A stretch of 64,000 nucleotides of DNA. Origin: Bradyrhizobium sp. CCGUVB1N3 (lineage in GTDB: Bacteria > Pseudomonadota > Alphaproteobacteria > Rhizobiales > Xanthobacteraceae). Location of the stretch: contig NZ_JANADR010000001.1 in NCBI RefSeq assembly GCF_024199925.1, positions 2,418,001-2,482,000 on the forward strand. The letters run 5' to 3'. The position numbers and the translations under genes were made by a program. Shown one piece after another: positions 52,436-60,574 of this stretch; position 1 is the stretch's first letter; each line of letters starts with the position of its first letter. The notes under the pieces are model-generated. The model was not told the DNA's origin. It saw only the letters and a program-made list of their open reading frames with translations, and ran no database searches.

Positions 52436-53353
52436 ATGCGCCCGCGCCTGCCGCCTCTCAACAACCTGAAAGCGTTCGAAGCCGCCGCACGGCACGAAAG
52501 CTTCACGCGCGCTGCCGAGGAACTCTGTGTTACGCAAGGTGCGGTAAGCCAGCAGGTCAAGGCGCTCGAACAAGGGCTCGGGCTCAAGCTGTTCAATCGT
52601 GAACGCCAGCGTCTGGTCATCACGGAAGCGGGACGCGACTATCTCACGGTCGTGCGCGATGCCCTGGACCGGATTGCAGTTGGCACAGAGCGACTTCTCC
52701 AGCGTCAGAACGCCGGTGTCCTGACCGTCAGCACCTCGCCCGACTTCGCCGCCAAATGGCTCGTGCACCGGCTCGGTCATTTTGCCGAAGCCCATTCCGG
52801 CATCGACCTCCGCGTCTCGGCAACGCTGCATCATGTGGACTTCGCACGCGAGGACGTCGACCTTGCCGTCCGGCACGGCGACGGCAACTGGCCGGGGTTC
52901 GATACCGTCCAGTTGAGCGGCGAGCGGCTTTTTGCGGTTTGCAGCCCGAAGCTGCTTTTGGGACGTCGCGGGCTCAGCAAGCCCACAGGCATTCTGAAGT
53001 ATCCTCTGATCCATCTGGACAGCCGGGCGGATTGGACGCACTGGCTGCGGGAGGCCGGAATCGATGAGAGCGCGGTCACGCATGGACCGCTTCTCAACCG
53101 GGCGAGCATGGTCATCGATGCCGCTATCGATGGGCAGGGCATTGCGCTGGCGCGAACGACCTTGGCCGCATGGGATCTGATCAACGGCCGCTTGATACGC
53201 CCCTTTCCGAATTCGCTTCCATTGTCGAAGACGTATTGGATTGTGTGTCCCAAAGCGACGTCGAACGTGCCGAAGATCGTGACGTTCCGAAACTGGCTGT
53301 TGGCGGAAGCGGCAGAGGATGCACGCCGCCTCAGATCGGCTCTTCGGCGATAA
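52436..53353 (+). CDS. LysR-family regulator (GcvA-like)
   Basis: 305 residues. The N-terminal HTH LPPLNNLKAFEAAARHESFTRAAEELCVTQGAVSQQVKALEQGLGLKLFNR (about 5-55) is the GcvA-type sequence with AVSQQVKALE. The effector domain spans about 90-290 (VSTSPDFAAKWLVHRLGHFAEAHSGIDLRVSAT). It may control the divergent DUF1127/GST genes. Confidence 0.92.
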   Translation: MRPRLPPLNNLKAFEAAARHESFTRAAEELCVTQGAVSQQVKALEQGLGLKLFNRERQRLVITEAGRDYLTVVRDALDRIAVGTERLLQRQNAGVLTVSTSPDFAAKWLVHRLGHFAEAHSGIDLRVSATLHHVDFAREDVDLAVRHGDGNWPGFDTVQLSGERLFAVCSPKLLLGRRGLSKPTGILKYPLIHLDSRADWTHWLREAGIDESAVTHGPLLNRASMVIDAAIDGQGIALARTTLAAWDLINGRLIRPFPNSLPLSKTYWIVCPKATSNVPKIVTFRNWLLAEAAEDARRLRSALRR

Positions 53354-53497
53354 GGGGCGAAAGCCTTGGGTCATCTGTTCGGACCCGCCTCGGCCTAGCC
53401 GATTCCGCTTGTCGCGCTGCGGCTCTGCAAGGCCCTTCGGGACCTGTGTAAACGTCGACTACGCCCGGACATGCCGAACTCCCGACTGTGTGCTTCT

Positions 53498-54523
53498 TCA
53501 AGCTACCGGCCTGAATATCCAGATCGCCGCAGGCCCGGCGAAACTCTCTCGGACGGCCACGATCAGCCGATCCATCTCCGGAATGAACAGCGATGTTCGC
53601 GCCCCGGCCACGGTCGGAACGCGTGAGATTCTTTGGTACGCCACGCCATTCGCCTCGAGCACGTCGACATAACCCTGACCACAGCTGACATAGACACGCT
53701 TGCGCCTGGCATCGACGAAGAGATCGTCGACGTCTCCACAGGTGTCGGCGGTCCCGATGGACTTGCCGTCGGCAAGCTCCAAGACGCCGAGCCCGGGTGG
53801 ACTGCGAAACGCCACGAGAAGCCGATTTCGCTCGCGGTCGATGGCCATCGCATAGTTTCCGCCCCTATCCACCGGCCAGCTGGTAAGCTGCTTTCCGGAT
53901 TTTCCGTCCACCACGGCCACTGCGCGAACATTGGGAAGGTTGACGAAAATTCGATTCGTATCGGGATCGGGCTGGAAGCTCTCCGGGTGCGCCTTCAATG
54001 GCGTGTTCTGGACCTTGTTGCGGGTCGTAACGTCGAGGTATGCCAAAGCGCCGTCGCCGTAGCCGACAATGACCCGTTGGGCTGCGGCATCGATGCGGAT
54101 ATTGTCGGCGTCACTTCCAAGTTCGATTTGCCCCTTCGCCTTGTAGTCGTTGCCATCGAACACCTTGACCGAACCATCGCGGGCATTGGCTACAAAGAGC
54201 ATGTCAGTCGACGGCTCATAGGCAACGCCTTGCGGCTCGTTCAAACCGGATATCGTGTGTATCACGCTGCGACTAGCGAGATCGACGACACCGACGCTGT
54301 CGTTGCCCAGTTCGGCTACGAACAATCGCTGTCGCTTCAGGTCGACCGCCATGTGATCGATCCGCCCACGCACGTGGCCAAGCAGTATCTTGGCCTCGAG
54401 TTGCAAGGGGCTGTTCTCTTCCGGCCGGGCAGACGTCGCGGCGCCGCTCAGCACGATGCCGGCCAACGCCACTGCCAACTTCCGGAGCCAATGGGACATC
54501 ACCGCCGCCTTGTTTCGGCGCAT
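53498..54523 (-). CDS. Secreted YncE-like beta-propeller protein
   Basis: 341 residues. A signal peptide (LRKLAVALAGIVLSGAATSARPEE) is followed by seven or so propeller blades (MAVDLKRQRLFVAELGNDSVGVVDLAS, VAYEPSTDMLFVANARDGSVKVFDG, DAAAQRVIVGYGDGALAYLDV). Periplasmic. Similar in design to the propeller at 49627 but with a signal peptide. The true start may be MSHWLRK, eight codons in. It follows the superoxide dismutase gene on the same strand. Confidence 0.82.
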   Translation of the reverse strand: MRRNKAAVMSHWLRKLAVALAGIVLSGAATSARPEENSPLQLEAKILLGHVRGRIDHMAVDLKRQRLFVAELGNDSVGVVDLASRSVIHTISGLNEPQGVAYEPSTDMLFVANARDGSVKVFDGNDYKAKGQIELGSDADNIRIDAAAQRVIVGYGDGALAYLDVTTRNKVQNTPLKAHPESFQPDPDTNRIFVNLPNVRAVAVVDGKSGKQLTSWPVDRGGNYAMAIDRERNRLLVAFRSPPGLGVLELADGKSIGTADTCGDVDDLFVDARRKRVYVSCGQGYVDVLEANGVAYQRISRVPTVAGARTSLFIPEMDRLIVAVRESFAGPAAIWIFRPVA

Positions 54524-54574
54524 GCCACCTGGATTTTACGGTCGGGTCCTCTTTGCTTGTTCACGCGTCTCTCC

Positions 54575-55171
54575 TCAGGTTTCCCTCGCGTATCGTTCGT
54601 AGAGCCTGGCGGCGTTGTCCCAGCGAATGGCCTCCATGTAGACGTCGACGTAGCGGGCCGCCGCCGCACCGAAATCCATGTGATAGGCGTGCTCATACAT
54701 ATCGAGCACCAGTACCGGGCGACCGCCGGCGAGCGTCGTCGTATGATCGGCGGCCCATTGGTTGATGAGCCGCCTGTCGCGAGGTGAATAGGAAAGTATC
54801 ACCCAACCCGAACCACCCCCTTCTGCCTTGCCCATCGCCGCGAATTCCGTCCGCCAGCGCTCCACGCTGCCGAAGTCGCGCGCAATCGCGTCGGCGAGCG
54901 CGCCGCTCGGCCCACCCGCGCCACCGAGGCCGTCGAAGTAGACCTCGTGCAGAATCATCGAGTTCGACGCGATCAGCTCTTCGCGCTTCAGGCCGTTGAT
55001 GACAAAGTTCGGCGCCTTGGCGAAGTCGAGCTCGGCGAGCTGCGTGCCGATCGCGTTGAGCCGCTTCACCGCGCCGACGTAGTTGTTCTCGTAGTGGCTC
55101 ACGAGTACCTTTTCAGAGATACCGCTGATCGACTTTGGATCGAACGGCATCGGTTTGGCCTGGTAAGACAT
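54575..55171 (-). CDS. Fe/Mn-type superoxide dismutase
   Basis: 198 residues. Metal ligands are visible: His in VLVSHYENNYVGAVKRLN (about 26), His in SNSMILHEVYFDGLGG (about 74), Asp and His in VLDMYEHAYHMDFGAAAARYVDVYMEAIRWDNA (about 156 and 160). The opening is shorter than canonical SodB and the GLGGAGGPSGALADAI loop is typical of a divergent alphaproteobacterial branch. It dismutates superoxide to H2O2 and O2. Cytosolic; no signal peptide. Confidence 0.88.
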   Translation of the reverse strand: MSYQAKPMPFDPKSISGISEKVLVSHYENNYVGAVKRLNAIGTQLAELDFAKAPNFVINGLKREELIASNSMILHEVYFDGLGGAGGPSGALADAIARDFGSVERWRTEFAAMGKAEGGGSGWVILSYSPRDRRLINQWAADHTTTLAGGRPVLVLDMYEHAYHMDFGAAAARYVDVYMEAIRWDNAARLYERYARET

Positions 55172-55225
55172 TGCAGTAGCTCCTGTATGTTATCGCGTCC
55201 CGTTTCCCGTCTTGCGACCTGCGCC

Positions 55226-56128
55226 TCAGCTCTTCGTGCTTGCGGTCTTGTCGAGTGCGGCGCGCAGGCCCTTGGCGAGCTTGATCGCGTCGTCGTTGGC
55301 CCAGAAATGCATGAAGAACAGGCGCTGCTGCTCGTCCAGCATGTGGCTGTGCAGCGCCGTCACCTCGATGCCGTTCGTCTTGAGCGCCGCAATCACCGGG
55401 TTCACCTCCTCGCCCGTCAGGACGAAATCGCCGGTGATGGCGGCCTTGCCGTCGCCGGTCGGCTGGAAGTTGATGCCGGTCGCAACACCCAGCGGTCCGG
55501 CCGGATTGAGCGGCATGCCGCCTTCACTGATGGGATCGCGACGCGGCACGGTGAACGCGTAGACGCCACCATTGGCCTGTCCCTTGACGCCGATGATCTG
55601 ATCGAGCTGCGCCGTATCAAGATCGACTGCGGGCTGAGGGCTCGACGGCGCCGCGACGGTGAGCGGCGTCTTGCTCTCGACGAGCGCATCGTGGATGGCC
55701 GCGGCGAGTCTGGCGGGATCGCCGTGTCCGGCGACATGCATGTAGAATGTTGCCGGGCTCGCGCGCAGCAAATGATTGTGCACGGCTGATATCTCGAGCC
55801 CGCCCGCGATCATCTTCGCCATCACCGGATTGATCTCGGATTCGAGCAGCACCAGATCGCCCATAATCATCGCGCCGCCATGCGCGGGCTTGAACGCGAC
55901 CCAGCCGCCGAGCGCGAGCGCGGGCTTGATCGTCACGCCGTCGAGCGTCACGGCAAGATCGCTGCGCGGAAAGCCGTAACGATGCACGTCGCCGGCAACA
56001 GCCGGCTTTCGGCCCAGCGTGTCATCGACCTTTTGCCAGTCGACGTCCTGCGCCTGGGTGCGCGCGAGCGGAAATCCGCTGACCGCCATCAACAGCAGTG
56101 CCGCACAAGAGGTGATGGATTTGCGCAT
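55226..56128 (-). CDS. DUF1259 secreted protein (LppY/LpqO-like, two repeats)
   Basis: 300 residues with a signal peptide (SCAALLLMAVSGFPLARTQAQ). Two DUF1259 units follow, each ending in a His-containing strand: EISAVHNHLLRASPATFYMHVAGHGD and EVTALHSHMLDEQQRLFFMHFWANDD. The H-N/S-H pairs suggest a metal or ligand site. Exported; function unknown. AGGAGAACAATC precedes the ATG. It is upstream of sod and the propeller on the same strand. Confidence 0.85.
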   Translation of the reverse strand: MRKSITSCAALLLMAVSGFPLARTQAQDVDWQKVDDTLGRKPAVAGDVHRYGFPRSDLAVTLDGVTIKPALALGGWVAFKPAHGGAMIMGDLVLLESEINPVMAKMIAGGLEISAVHNHLLRASPATFYMHVAGHGDPARLAAAIHDALVESKTPLTVAAPSSPQPAVDLDTAQLDQIIGVKGQANGGVYAFTVPRRDPISEGGMPLNPAGPLGVATGINFQPTGDGKAAITGDFVLTGEEVNPVIAALKTNGIEVTALHSHMLDEQQRLFFMHFWANDDAIKLAKGLRAALDKTASTKS

Positions 56129-56611
56129 GATTGTTCTCCTGGTTGTGTCCTGCCCCAGGGCAACAGGCGCGGCTCTGCGGAGACGGCGCGCCCCAACATG
56201 CGCCGGCACGAACGTGCTGCCGGCAAGTCGAGATCGTTTGTCAGGTGAGATCGGAGGGTGTGCTGACATGCGGCGTCCTTGAGGAGTGAGGACGCGATTC
56301 TTGGGCATGTCGCCTCACGGGGAGATCGCACATCCCCGTCAGGCCAATAAAGACCCTGTCGCTCCACGGCGTCAACCGGAGTGGTGGCAATCGGGCCTCG
56401 AGATGGCTGCAGCGACGGAAAAGGCCCGGTTTGGCTCCGTTTTTCGCATCTTTATGCCCGCAACGGCCGCTTCAGGGAATGATTATGTTGCAATGCAGGA
56501 TATCGAATGCTGCCATGCAAACAAAACGATTGTTTCTGGCATCTGGTATACATAAGTTTCCCTTCGAAGATGAGACAGCAGTACTGACCGTCTCGAGAAA
56601 GGGAACTTCCG
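56129..56611. other. 483-bp intergenic region between DUF1259 gene and mini-gene
   Basis: The left part (56129-56500) has no convincing frame with a ribosome site. The right part carries the oxalate-type operator and promoter at 56530-56558 and the leader of the 45-codon gene. Confidence 0.5.
56530..56558 (+). promoter_or_regulatory. GntR-type operator 3 with promoter, ahead of the mini-gene
   Basis: TTGTTT (56530-56535), 17-bp spacer, TAAGTT (56553-56558). The spacer holds TGGCAT-CTGGT-ATACAT (56537-56553), whose left half matches the oxalate operator exactly and whose right half is degenerate. Confidence 0.55.
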
Positions 56612-56749
56612 ATGTCCAAGTCCGCCGCCGTCGCGCTCCAGCCCTCCAGCTCTCTGATCAGCCGCCTCGTGGCCGCGATCGACCGCCTGTTGATGGCGAG
56701 CGCCGAGATCTCCATCCGCAACGGCGATCAGCCACGCTTCGGCCTTTGA
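56612..56749 (+). CDS. 45-residue mini-protein of the predicted oxalate regulon
   Basis: MSKSAAVALQPSSSLISRLV, then AAIDRLLMASAEISIRNGDQ and a short PRFGL end. An amphipathic helix (LISRLVAAIDRLLMASAEISI) is the main feature. AAGGGAA lies 7 bp before the ATG. The gene stands alone: operator/promoter at 56530, terminator at 56812. Codon usage is G/C-ending and coding-like. The product could be a small regulator; alternatively the transcript acts as RNA. Function unknown. Confidence 0.6.
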   Translation: MSKSAAVALQPSSSLISRLVAAIDRLLMASAEISIRNGDQPRFGL

Positions 56750-56811
56750 AACCTTCAGCGCGTCGAATTGTCGCGCCGAGTCTAAATCTGCCGAATTGCT
56801 ACTTTCGATGA

Positions 56812-56842
56812 ATGGCCCCTCTCCGCGGGGCCATTTCTATTT
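56812..56842 (+). terminator. Terminator after the mini-gene
   Basis: ATGGCCCC-TCTCCGC-GGGGCCAT followed by TTCTATTT. It closes a transcript of about 280 nt and isolates it from the antiporter gene. Confidence 0.75.
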
Positions 56843-56914
56843 GCGCATACGGCTCGTTACGCGACCTCGATTCAAGCAGGTTGCGGCATAAGCGCACGGC
56901 GAGCCGTCGGGCGC

Positions 56915-56943
56915 TTGATGCTTGGCATAATGAATACAAGAAT
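56915..56943 (+). promoter_or_regulatory. GntR-type operator 4 with promoter, first OxlT-like gene
   Basis: TTGATG (56915-56920), 17-bp spacer, AAGAAT (56938-56943); inside it TGGCAT-AATGA-ATACAA (56923-56939). It lies 46 bp before the start codon. Confidence 0.6.
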
Positions 56944-56988
56944 GCCTCTACAGCGCTCACAAGAAAGAGAAGCGCCTCTGGAGGATTC

Positions 56989-58275
56989 ATGACGGACATG
57001 GTGCAAGCAGCGGCGCCCACAGCGGCACGCGTCAGCGACACCTATCGCTGGGCTCAACTCGCGATCGGGGTCGCCGCGATGGTGATGATCGCGAACTACC
57101 AATACGGATGGACGTTCTTCGTCCCCGACATCCAGAAAACATTCGGCTGGGATCGCGCCTCGATCCAATGGGCCTTTACGTTATTCGTGCTGTTCGAAAC
57201 CTGGCTCGTGCCGGTCGAGGGATGGTTCGTCGACAAATACGGTCCACGCATCGTCGTGCTCGTCGGCGGCGTGCTCTGCGCGATCGGCTGGGTGATCAAC
57301 GCCCAGGCGACCACGCTCAACGGTTATTATCTCGGCATGATCATCGCGGGCATCGGCGCAGGCGCCGTCTACGGCACTTGCGTCGGCAATGCGCTGAAAT
57401 GGTTTCCGGACAAGCGCGGTCTTGCCGCGGGCCTCACCGCGGCGGGCTTCGGCGCTGGCTCCGCGCTCACGGTCGCGCCGATCCAGGCAATGATCAAGGA
57501 CAGCGGATTCCAGTCCACCTTCCTCTATTTCGGCCTCGGCCAAGGCATCATCATCTGCATTCTCGCCTTCTTCCTGTTCGCGCCAAAGCCGGGCCAGGTG
57601 CCGAGTGTGGTGCAGAATGCCGCGCTCGTGCAGAGCCGCCGCAACTATCAGCCGACCGAAGTGCTGCGCCAGCCGATCTTCTGGCTGATGTACTTCATGT
57701 TCATGATCGTCGGCGCCGGCGGCTTGATGGTGACGGCGAACCTCAAACCCATCGCGGTCGACTGGAAGGTCGACGCCATTCCGGTCACGCTCGTCGGCAT
57801 GACCATGACGGCGGTGACGTTCGTAGCCACGATCGATCGTGTGCTCAACGGCCTGACGCGTCCGTTCTTCGGCTGGATCTCCGACATGATCGGCCGCGAG
57901 AACACGATGTTCATCGCCTTCGGCATGGAAGGCGTCGGCATCTGGATGCTCTACCTCTGGGGCCACGATCCCGTCTGGTTCGTGCTGCTGTCGGGCTTCG
58001 TGTTCTTCGCCTGGGGCGAGATCTACTCGCTGTTCCCCTCGACCTGCACCGACACGTTCGGCGCAAAGTTCGCGACCACAAATGCGGGTCTGCTCTACAC
58101 TGCGAAGGGCACGGCGGCACTCCTTGTTCCCGTGGCCAACTATGTGCAGCAGACCTCGGGCCATTGGGACAATGTGTTCATCATCGCGGCCGGCGCCAAT
58201 ATCCTTGCCTCGCTGCTTGCGATCCTGGTGCTGAAACCCTGGCGCAAGACGGTGGTCGCGCAGGCGTCCGCCTAA
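56989..58275 (+). CDS. OxlT-like oxalate/formate antiporter (MFS), copy 1
   Basis: 428 residues and 12 predicted membrane helices. MIANYQYGWTFFVPDIQKTFGWDRASIQWAFTLFVLFETWLVPVEGWFVDKYGPR and GTCVGNALKWFPDKRGLAAGLTAAGFG are diagnostic of the oxalate:formate antiporter group. Exchange of oxalate in for formate out would fit Oxc/Frc. GGAGG box and a GntR-type operator precede it. The second copy lies 259 bp downstream and is about half identical by eye, with the same motif order. Confidence 0.9.
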   Translation: MTDMVQAAAPTAARVSDTYRWAQLAIGVAAMVMIANYQYGWTFFVPDIQKTFGWDRASIQWAFTLFVLFETWLVPVEGWFVDKYGPRIVVLVGGVLCAIGWVINAQATTLNGYYLGMIIAGIGAGAVYGTCVGNALKWFPDKRGLAAGLTAAGFGAGSALTVAPIQAMIKDSGFQSTFLYFGLGQGIIICILAFFLFAPKPGQVPSVVQNAALVQSRRNYQPTEVLRQPIFWLMYFMFMIVGAGGLMVTANLKPIAVDWKVDAIPVTLVGMTMTAVTFVATIDRVLNGLTRPFFGWISDMIGRENTMFIAFGMEGVGIWMLYLWGHDPVWFVLLSGFVFFAWGEIYSLFPSTCTDTFGAKFATTNAGLLYTAKGTAALLVPVANYVQQTSGHWDNVFIIAAGANILASLLAILVLKPWRKTVVAQASA

Positions 58276-58409
58276 GCCCTCATTTCTCAAATCTCGCGCA
58301 CTGCGCCCGGCCCTTTGGGGCCGGGCGTTTCGTTTTTAGAGAATAGTTCAGACTTCGTATAATCCGAATGAACCAGCGCATTTTGCTGCGACGCACCGCA
58401 AGATAGGGC

Positions 58410-58438
58410 TTGCATTCTGGGATATGGTATACCAAGCT
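58410..58438 (+). promoter_or_regulatory. GntR-type operator 5 with promoter, second OxlT-like gene
   Basis: TTGCAT (58410-58415), 17-bp spacer, CAAGCT (58433-58438); inside it TGGGAT-ATGGT-ATACCA (58418-58434). Confidence 0.6.
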
Positions 58439-58534
58439 CCGCGCCGCGCTTGCGACCATACGCCACAATATTTGCGACACTCCGTCGTCTTGCCGACGCC
58501 GGGTAACAACAGGCAGCGCCTTGGGAGGTTGTTG

Positions 58535-59857
58535 ATGATTTCCAGCACGGACGGCGCCGTCACGGCCGCGCCTCTTCGAAGTGGTTTCCGTTGGCTCCAG
58601 CTCGTGATGGGCATCGTCTGCATGGCGATGATCGCGAACCTGCAATATGGCTGGACGCTGTTCGTCGATCCGATCGACGCCAAGCATCACTGGGGTCGCG
58701 CCGCGATCCAGCTCGCCTTCACGATCTTCGTGGTGACCGAAACCTGGCTGGTGCCGATCGAGGCTTGGTTCGTCGACAAATACGGCCCGCGCATCGTGAT
58801 CATGTTCGGCGGCGTGATGATCGCGCTGTCCTGGGTGCTCAACTCCTACGCTGACTCGCTCACCTTCCTCTACGCCGCTGCGGTCGTTGGCGGCATGGGC
58901 GCGGGCGCGGTGTACGGCACCTGCGTCGGCAACGCGCTGAAATGGTTCCCCGACCGTCGCGGCCTTGCCGCCGGCGCGACTGCCGCAGGCTTCGGCGCGG
59001 GCGCAGCGATCACCGTGGTGCCGATCGCCAGCATGATCGCCTCCAGCGGCTACCAGACCGCGTTCTTCACCTTCGGCATCGGCCAGGGCGTGATCGTCTT
59101 CGTGCTCGCCTTCTTCATCCAGCCGCCGTCGATCTTCGTGCCGCCGAGGAAGAAGAAGCTCAACCTGCCGCAGACCAAGATCGACTTCACGCCGCCGCAG
59201 GTGCTGCGCAGCCCCATTTTCTGGGTGATGTACGTGGTCTTCGTGATGGTCGCCTCCGGCGGCCTGATGACCGCGGCCCAGATCGCGCCGATCGCGCACG
59301 ACTTCAACATCGCCAACACGCCGGTCACGCTTGCCGGCTTCCAGATGGCGGCGCTGACCTTCGCGATCTCGCTCGACCGCATCTTCGACGGTTTCGGTCG
59401 TCCGTTCTTCGGTTGGGTCTCCGACAATATCGGCCGCGAGCACACCATGTTCATCGCCTTCGGCACGGCCGCTCTGATGCTGCTGACGCTGTCGGCCTAT
59501 GGCCACGTGCCTGTTGTCTTCGTGCTGGCGACGGCGGTGTACTTTGGCGTGTTCGGTGAGATCTACTCGCTGTTCCCCGCAACCTGCGGCGACACCTTCG
59601 GCTCGAAGTTCGCAACCACCAACAACGGCATGCTCTACACTGCGAAGGGTACCGCCTCGTTGCTGGTGCCGCTCGCAAGCGTGATCTCGGCGACCTATGG
59701 CTGGAAGTCGGTGTTCGTCATTGCAGTCGCGCTGAACGCGACGGCGGCACTGATGGCGGTGTTCGTGATCAAGCCGCTGCGGCGCTCCTTCATCCTCGGC
59801 AAGGAAGCGACCGCAACGGACACCGCAACGGGCAACGCCAAGACCGAGACGGCGTAG
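58535..59857 (+). CDS. OxlT-like oxalate/formate antiporter (MFS), copy 2
   Basis: 440 residues, 12 predicted helices. MIANLQYGWTLFVDPIDAKHHWGRAAIQLAFTIFVVTETWLVPIEAWFVDKYGPR parallels copy 1, as does GTCVGNALKWFPDRRGLAAGATAAGFG and the EIYSLFPATCGDTFGSKFATTNNGMLYTAKGTASLLVP block. The loop between helices 6 and 7 is longer and more basic (PPRKKKLNLPQTK). GGGAGG precedes the ATG at 58535. It has its own operator and a strong terminator, so it is an independent unit, perhaps with different affinity from copy 1. Confidence 0.9.
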   Translation: MISSTDGAVTAAPLRSGFRWLQLVMGIVCMAMIANLQYGWTLFVDPIDAKHHWGRAAIQLAFTIFVVTETWLVPIEAWFVDKYGPRIVIMFGGVMIALSWVLNSYADSLTFLYAAAVVGGMGAGAVYGTCVGNALKWFPDRRGLAAGATAAGFGAGAAITVVPIASMIASSGYQTAFFTFGIGQGVIVFVLAFFIQPPSIFVPPRKKKLNLPQTKIDFTPPQVLRSPIFWVMYVVFVMVASGGLMTAAQIAPIAHDFNIANTPVTLAGFQMAALTFAISLDRIFDGFGRPFFGWVSDNIGREHTMFIAFGTAALMLLTLSAYGHVPVVFVLATAVYFGVFGEIYSLFPATCGDTFGSKFATTNNGMLYTAKGTASLLVPLASVISATYGWKSVFVIAVALNATAALMAVFVIKPLRRSFILGKEATATDTATGNAKTETA

Positions 59858-59884
59858 CAACAGCAAAAGCTTTCGCATCGACCA

Positions 59885-59917
59885 AAAGGGGCGCAGTATT
59901 GCGCCCCTTTCTTTTTG
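59885..59917 (+). terminator. Rho-independent terminator after the second OxlT-like gene
   Basis: AAAGGGGCGCA-GTAT-TGCGCCCCTTT followed by CTTTTTG; an 11-bp stem with a T-rich tail. Confidence 0.9.
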
Positions 59918-59984
59918 CCGGTTGGTGCATGCGAAACGTCAGCATTGCTGCCGCAAGATTTTTCGGATGTGCCAAATCCAACGC

Positions 59985-60013
59985 TTGACGATTGGCATAA
60001 TGTATACCAGAAT
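59985..60013 (+). promoter_or_regulatory. GntR-type operator 6 with promoter, CBS-domain gene
   Basis: TTGACG (59985-59990), 17-bp spacer, CAGAAT (60008-60013); inside it TGGCAT-AATGT-ATACCA (59993-60009), one base off a perfect dyad. Confidence 0.65.
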
Positions 60014-60044
60014 ATCTTCACATCGTTTACCCAGGGAGGTTGCA

Positions 60045-60464
60045 ATGCTGGTCGGAGACATTCTGCGCAAGAAGACGTCGCGCGTCGTGACCGTGCGTAT
60101 GAACGAAACGGTGGGTATTGCCGCGAAGCTGATGCGCGCCAACAACATCAGCGCGCTGGTGGTCAAGGACGTCGTCCGGTCCGAGGGCAACACCGCGGTC
60201 GGCATGTTCACCGAGCGCGACGTGGTGCGCGCCGTCGCCGAGCACGGTGCAAACAGCGTCAACGTCAAGGTCTCCCAGCTCATCTCGGTGCAGCAGCTCG
60301 TCTCCTGCACCTCGAGCGACACGATCGAGCACGTGCGGCATCTGATGAACCGGCACCACATCCGGCACCTGCCTGTGATCGACGACTACAGCCTCGTCTC
60401 CGTCATCAGCATGCGCGACATCGCCGCCGCCGTCGACGAGATCACCACGCCGCACGCGGCCTGA
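60045..60464 (+). CDS. CBS-domain pair protein of the predicted oxalate regulon
   Basis: 139 residues made of two CBS motifs (MLVGDILRKKTSRVVTVRMNETVGIAAKLMRANNISALVV and SQLISVQQLVSCTSSDTIEHVRHLMNRHHIRHLPVIDD), with GMFTERDVVRAV and VISMRDIAAAV closing each. Stand-alone Bateman modules bind adenine nucleotides and tune other proteins. GGGAGG precedes the start. The operator upstream links it to oxalate use; it may sense the energy state of oxalotrophic cells. The partner protein is unknown. Confidence 0.88.
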   Translation: MLVGDILRKKTSRVVTVRMNETVGIAAKLMRANNISALVVKDVVRSEGNTAVGMFTERDVVRAVAEHGANSVNVKVSQLISVQQLVSCTSSDTIEHVRHLMNRHHIRHLPVIDDYSLVSVISMRDIAAAVDEITTPHAA

Positions 60465-60497
60465 CGGGCTGAACTACTTCCCCTGCGACTTCCGGCC

Positions 60498-60525
60498 CCG
60501 GCTCGGACCATCCGAGCCGGCCTGG
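60498..60525 (+). terminator. Hairpin between the CBS gene and the PanE-family gene
   Basis: CCGGCTCGGA-CCA-TCCGAGCCGG, a perfect 10-bp stem. The tail (CCTGGACCTTT) is only weakly T-rich. It probably ends the CBS transcript. Confidence 0.55.
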
Positions 60526-60574
60526 ACCTTTCGTGCCCAAAATCCCGATTCAGCTCCCCCTCTGCGAGGATTTC

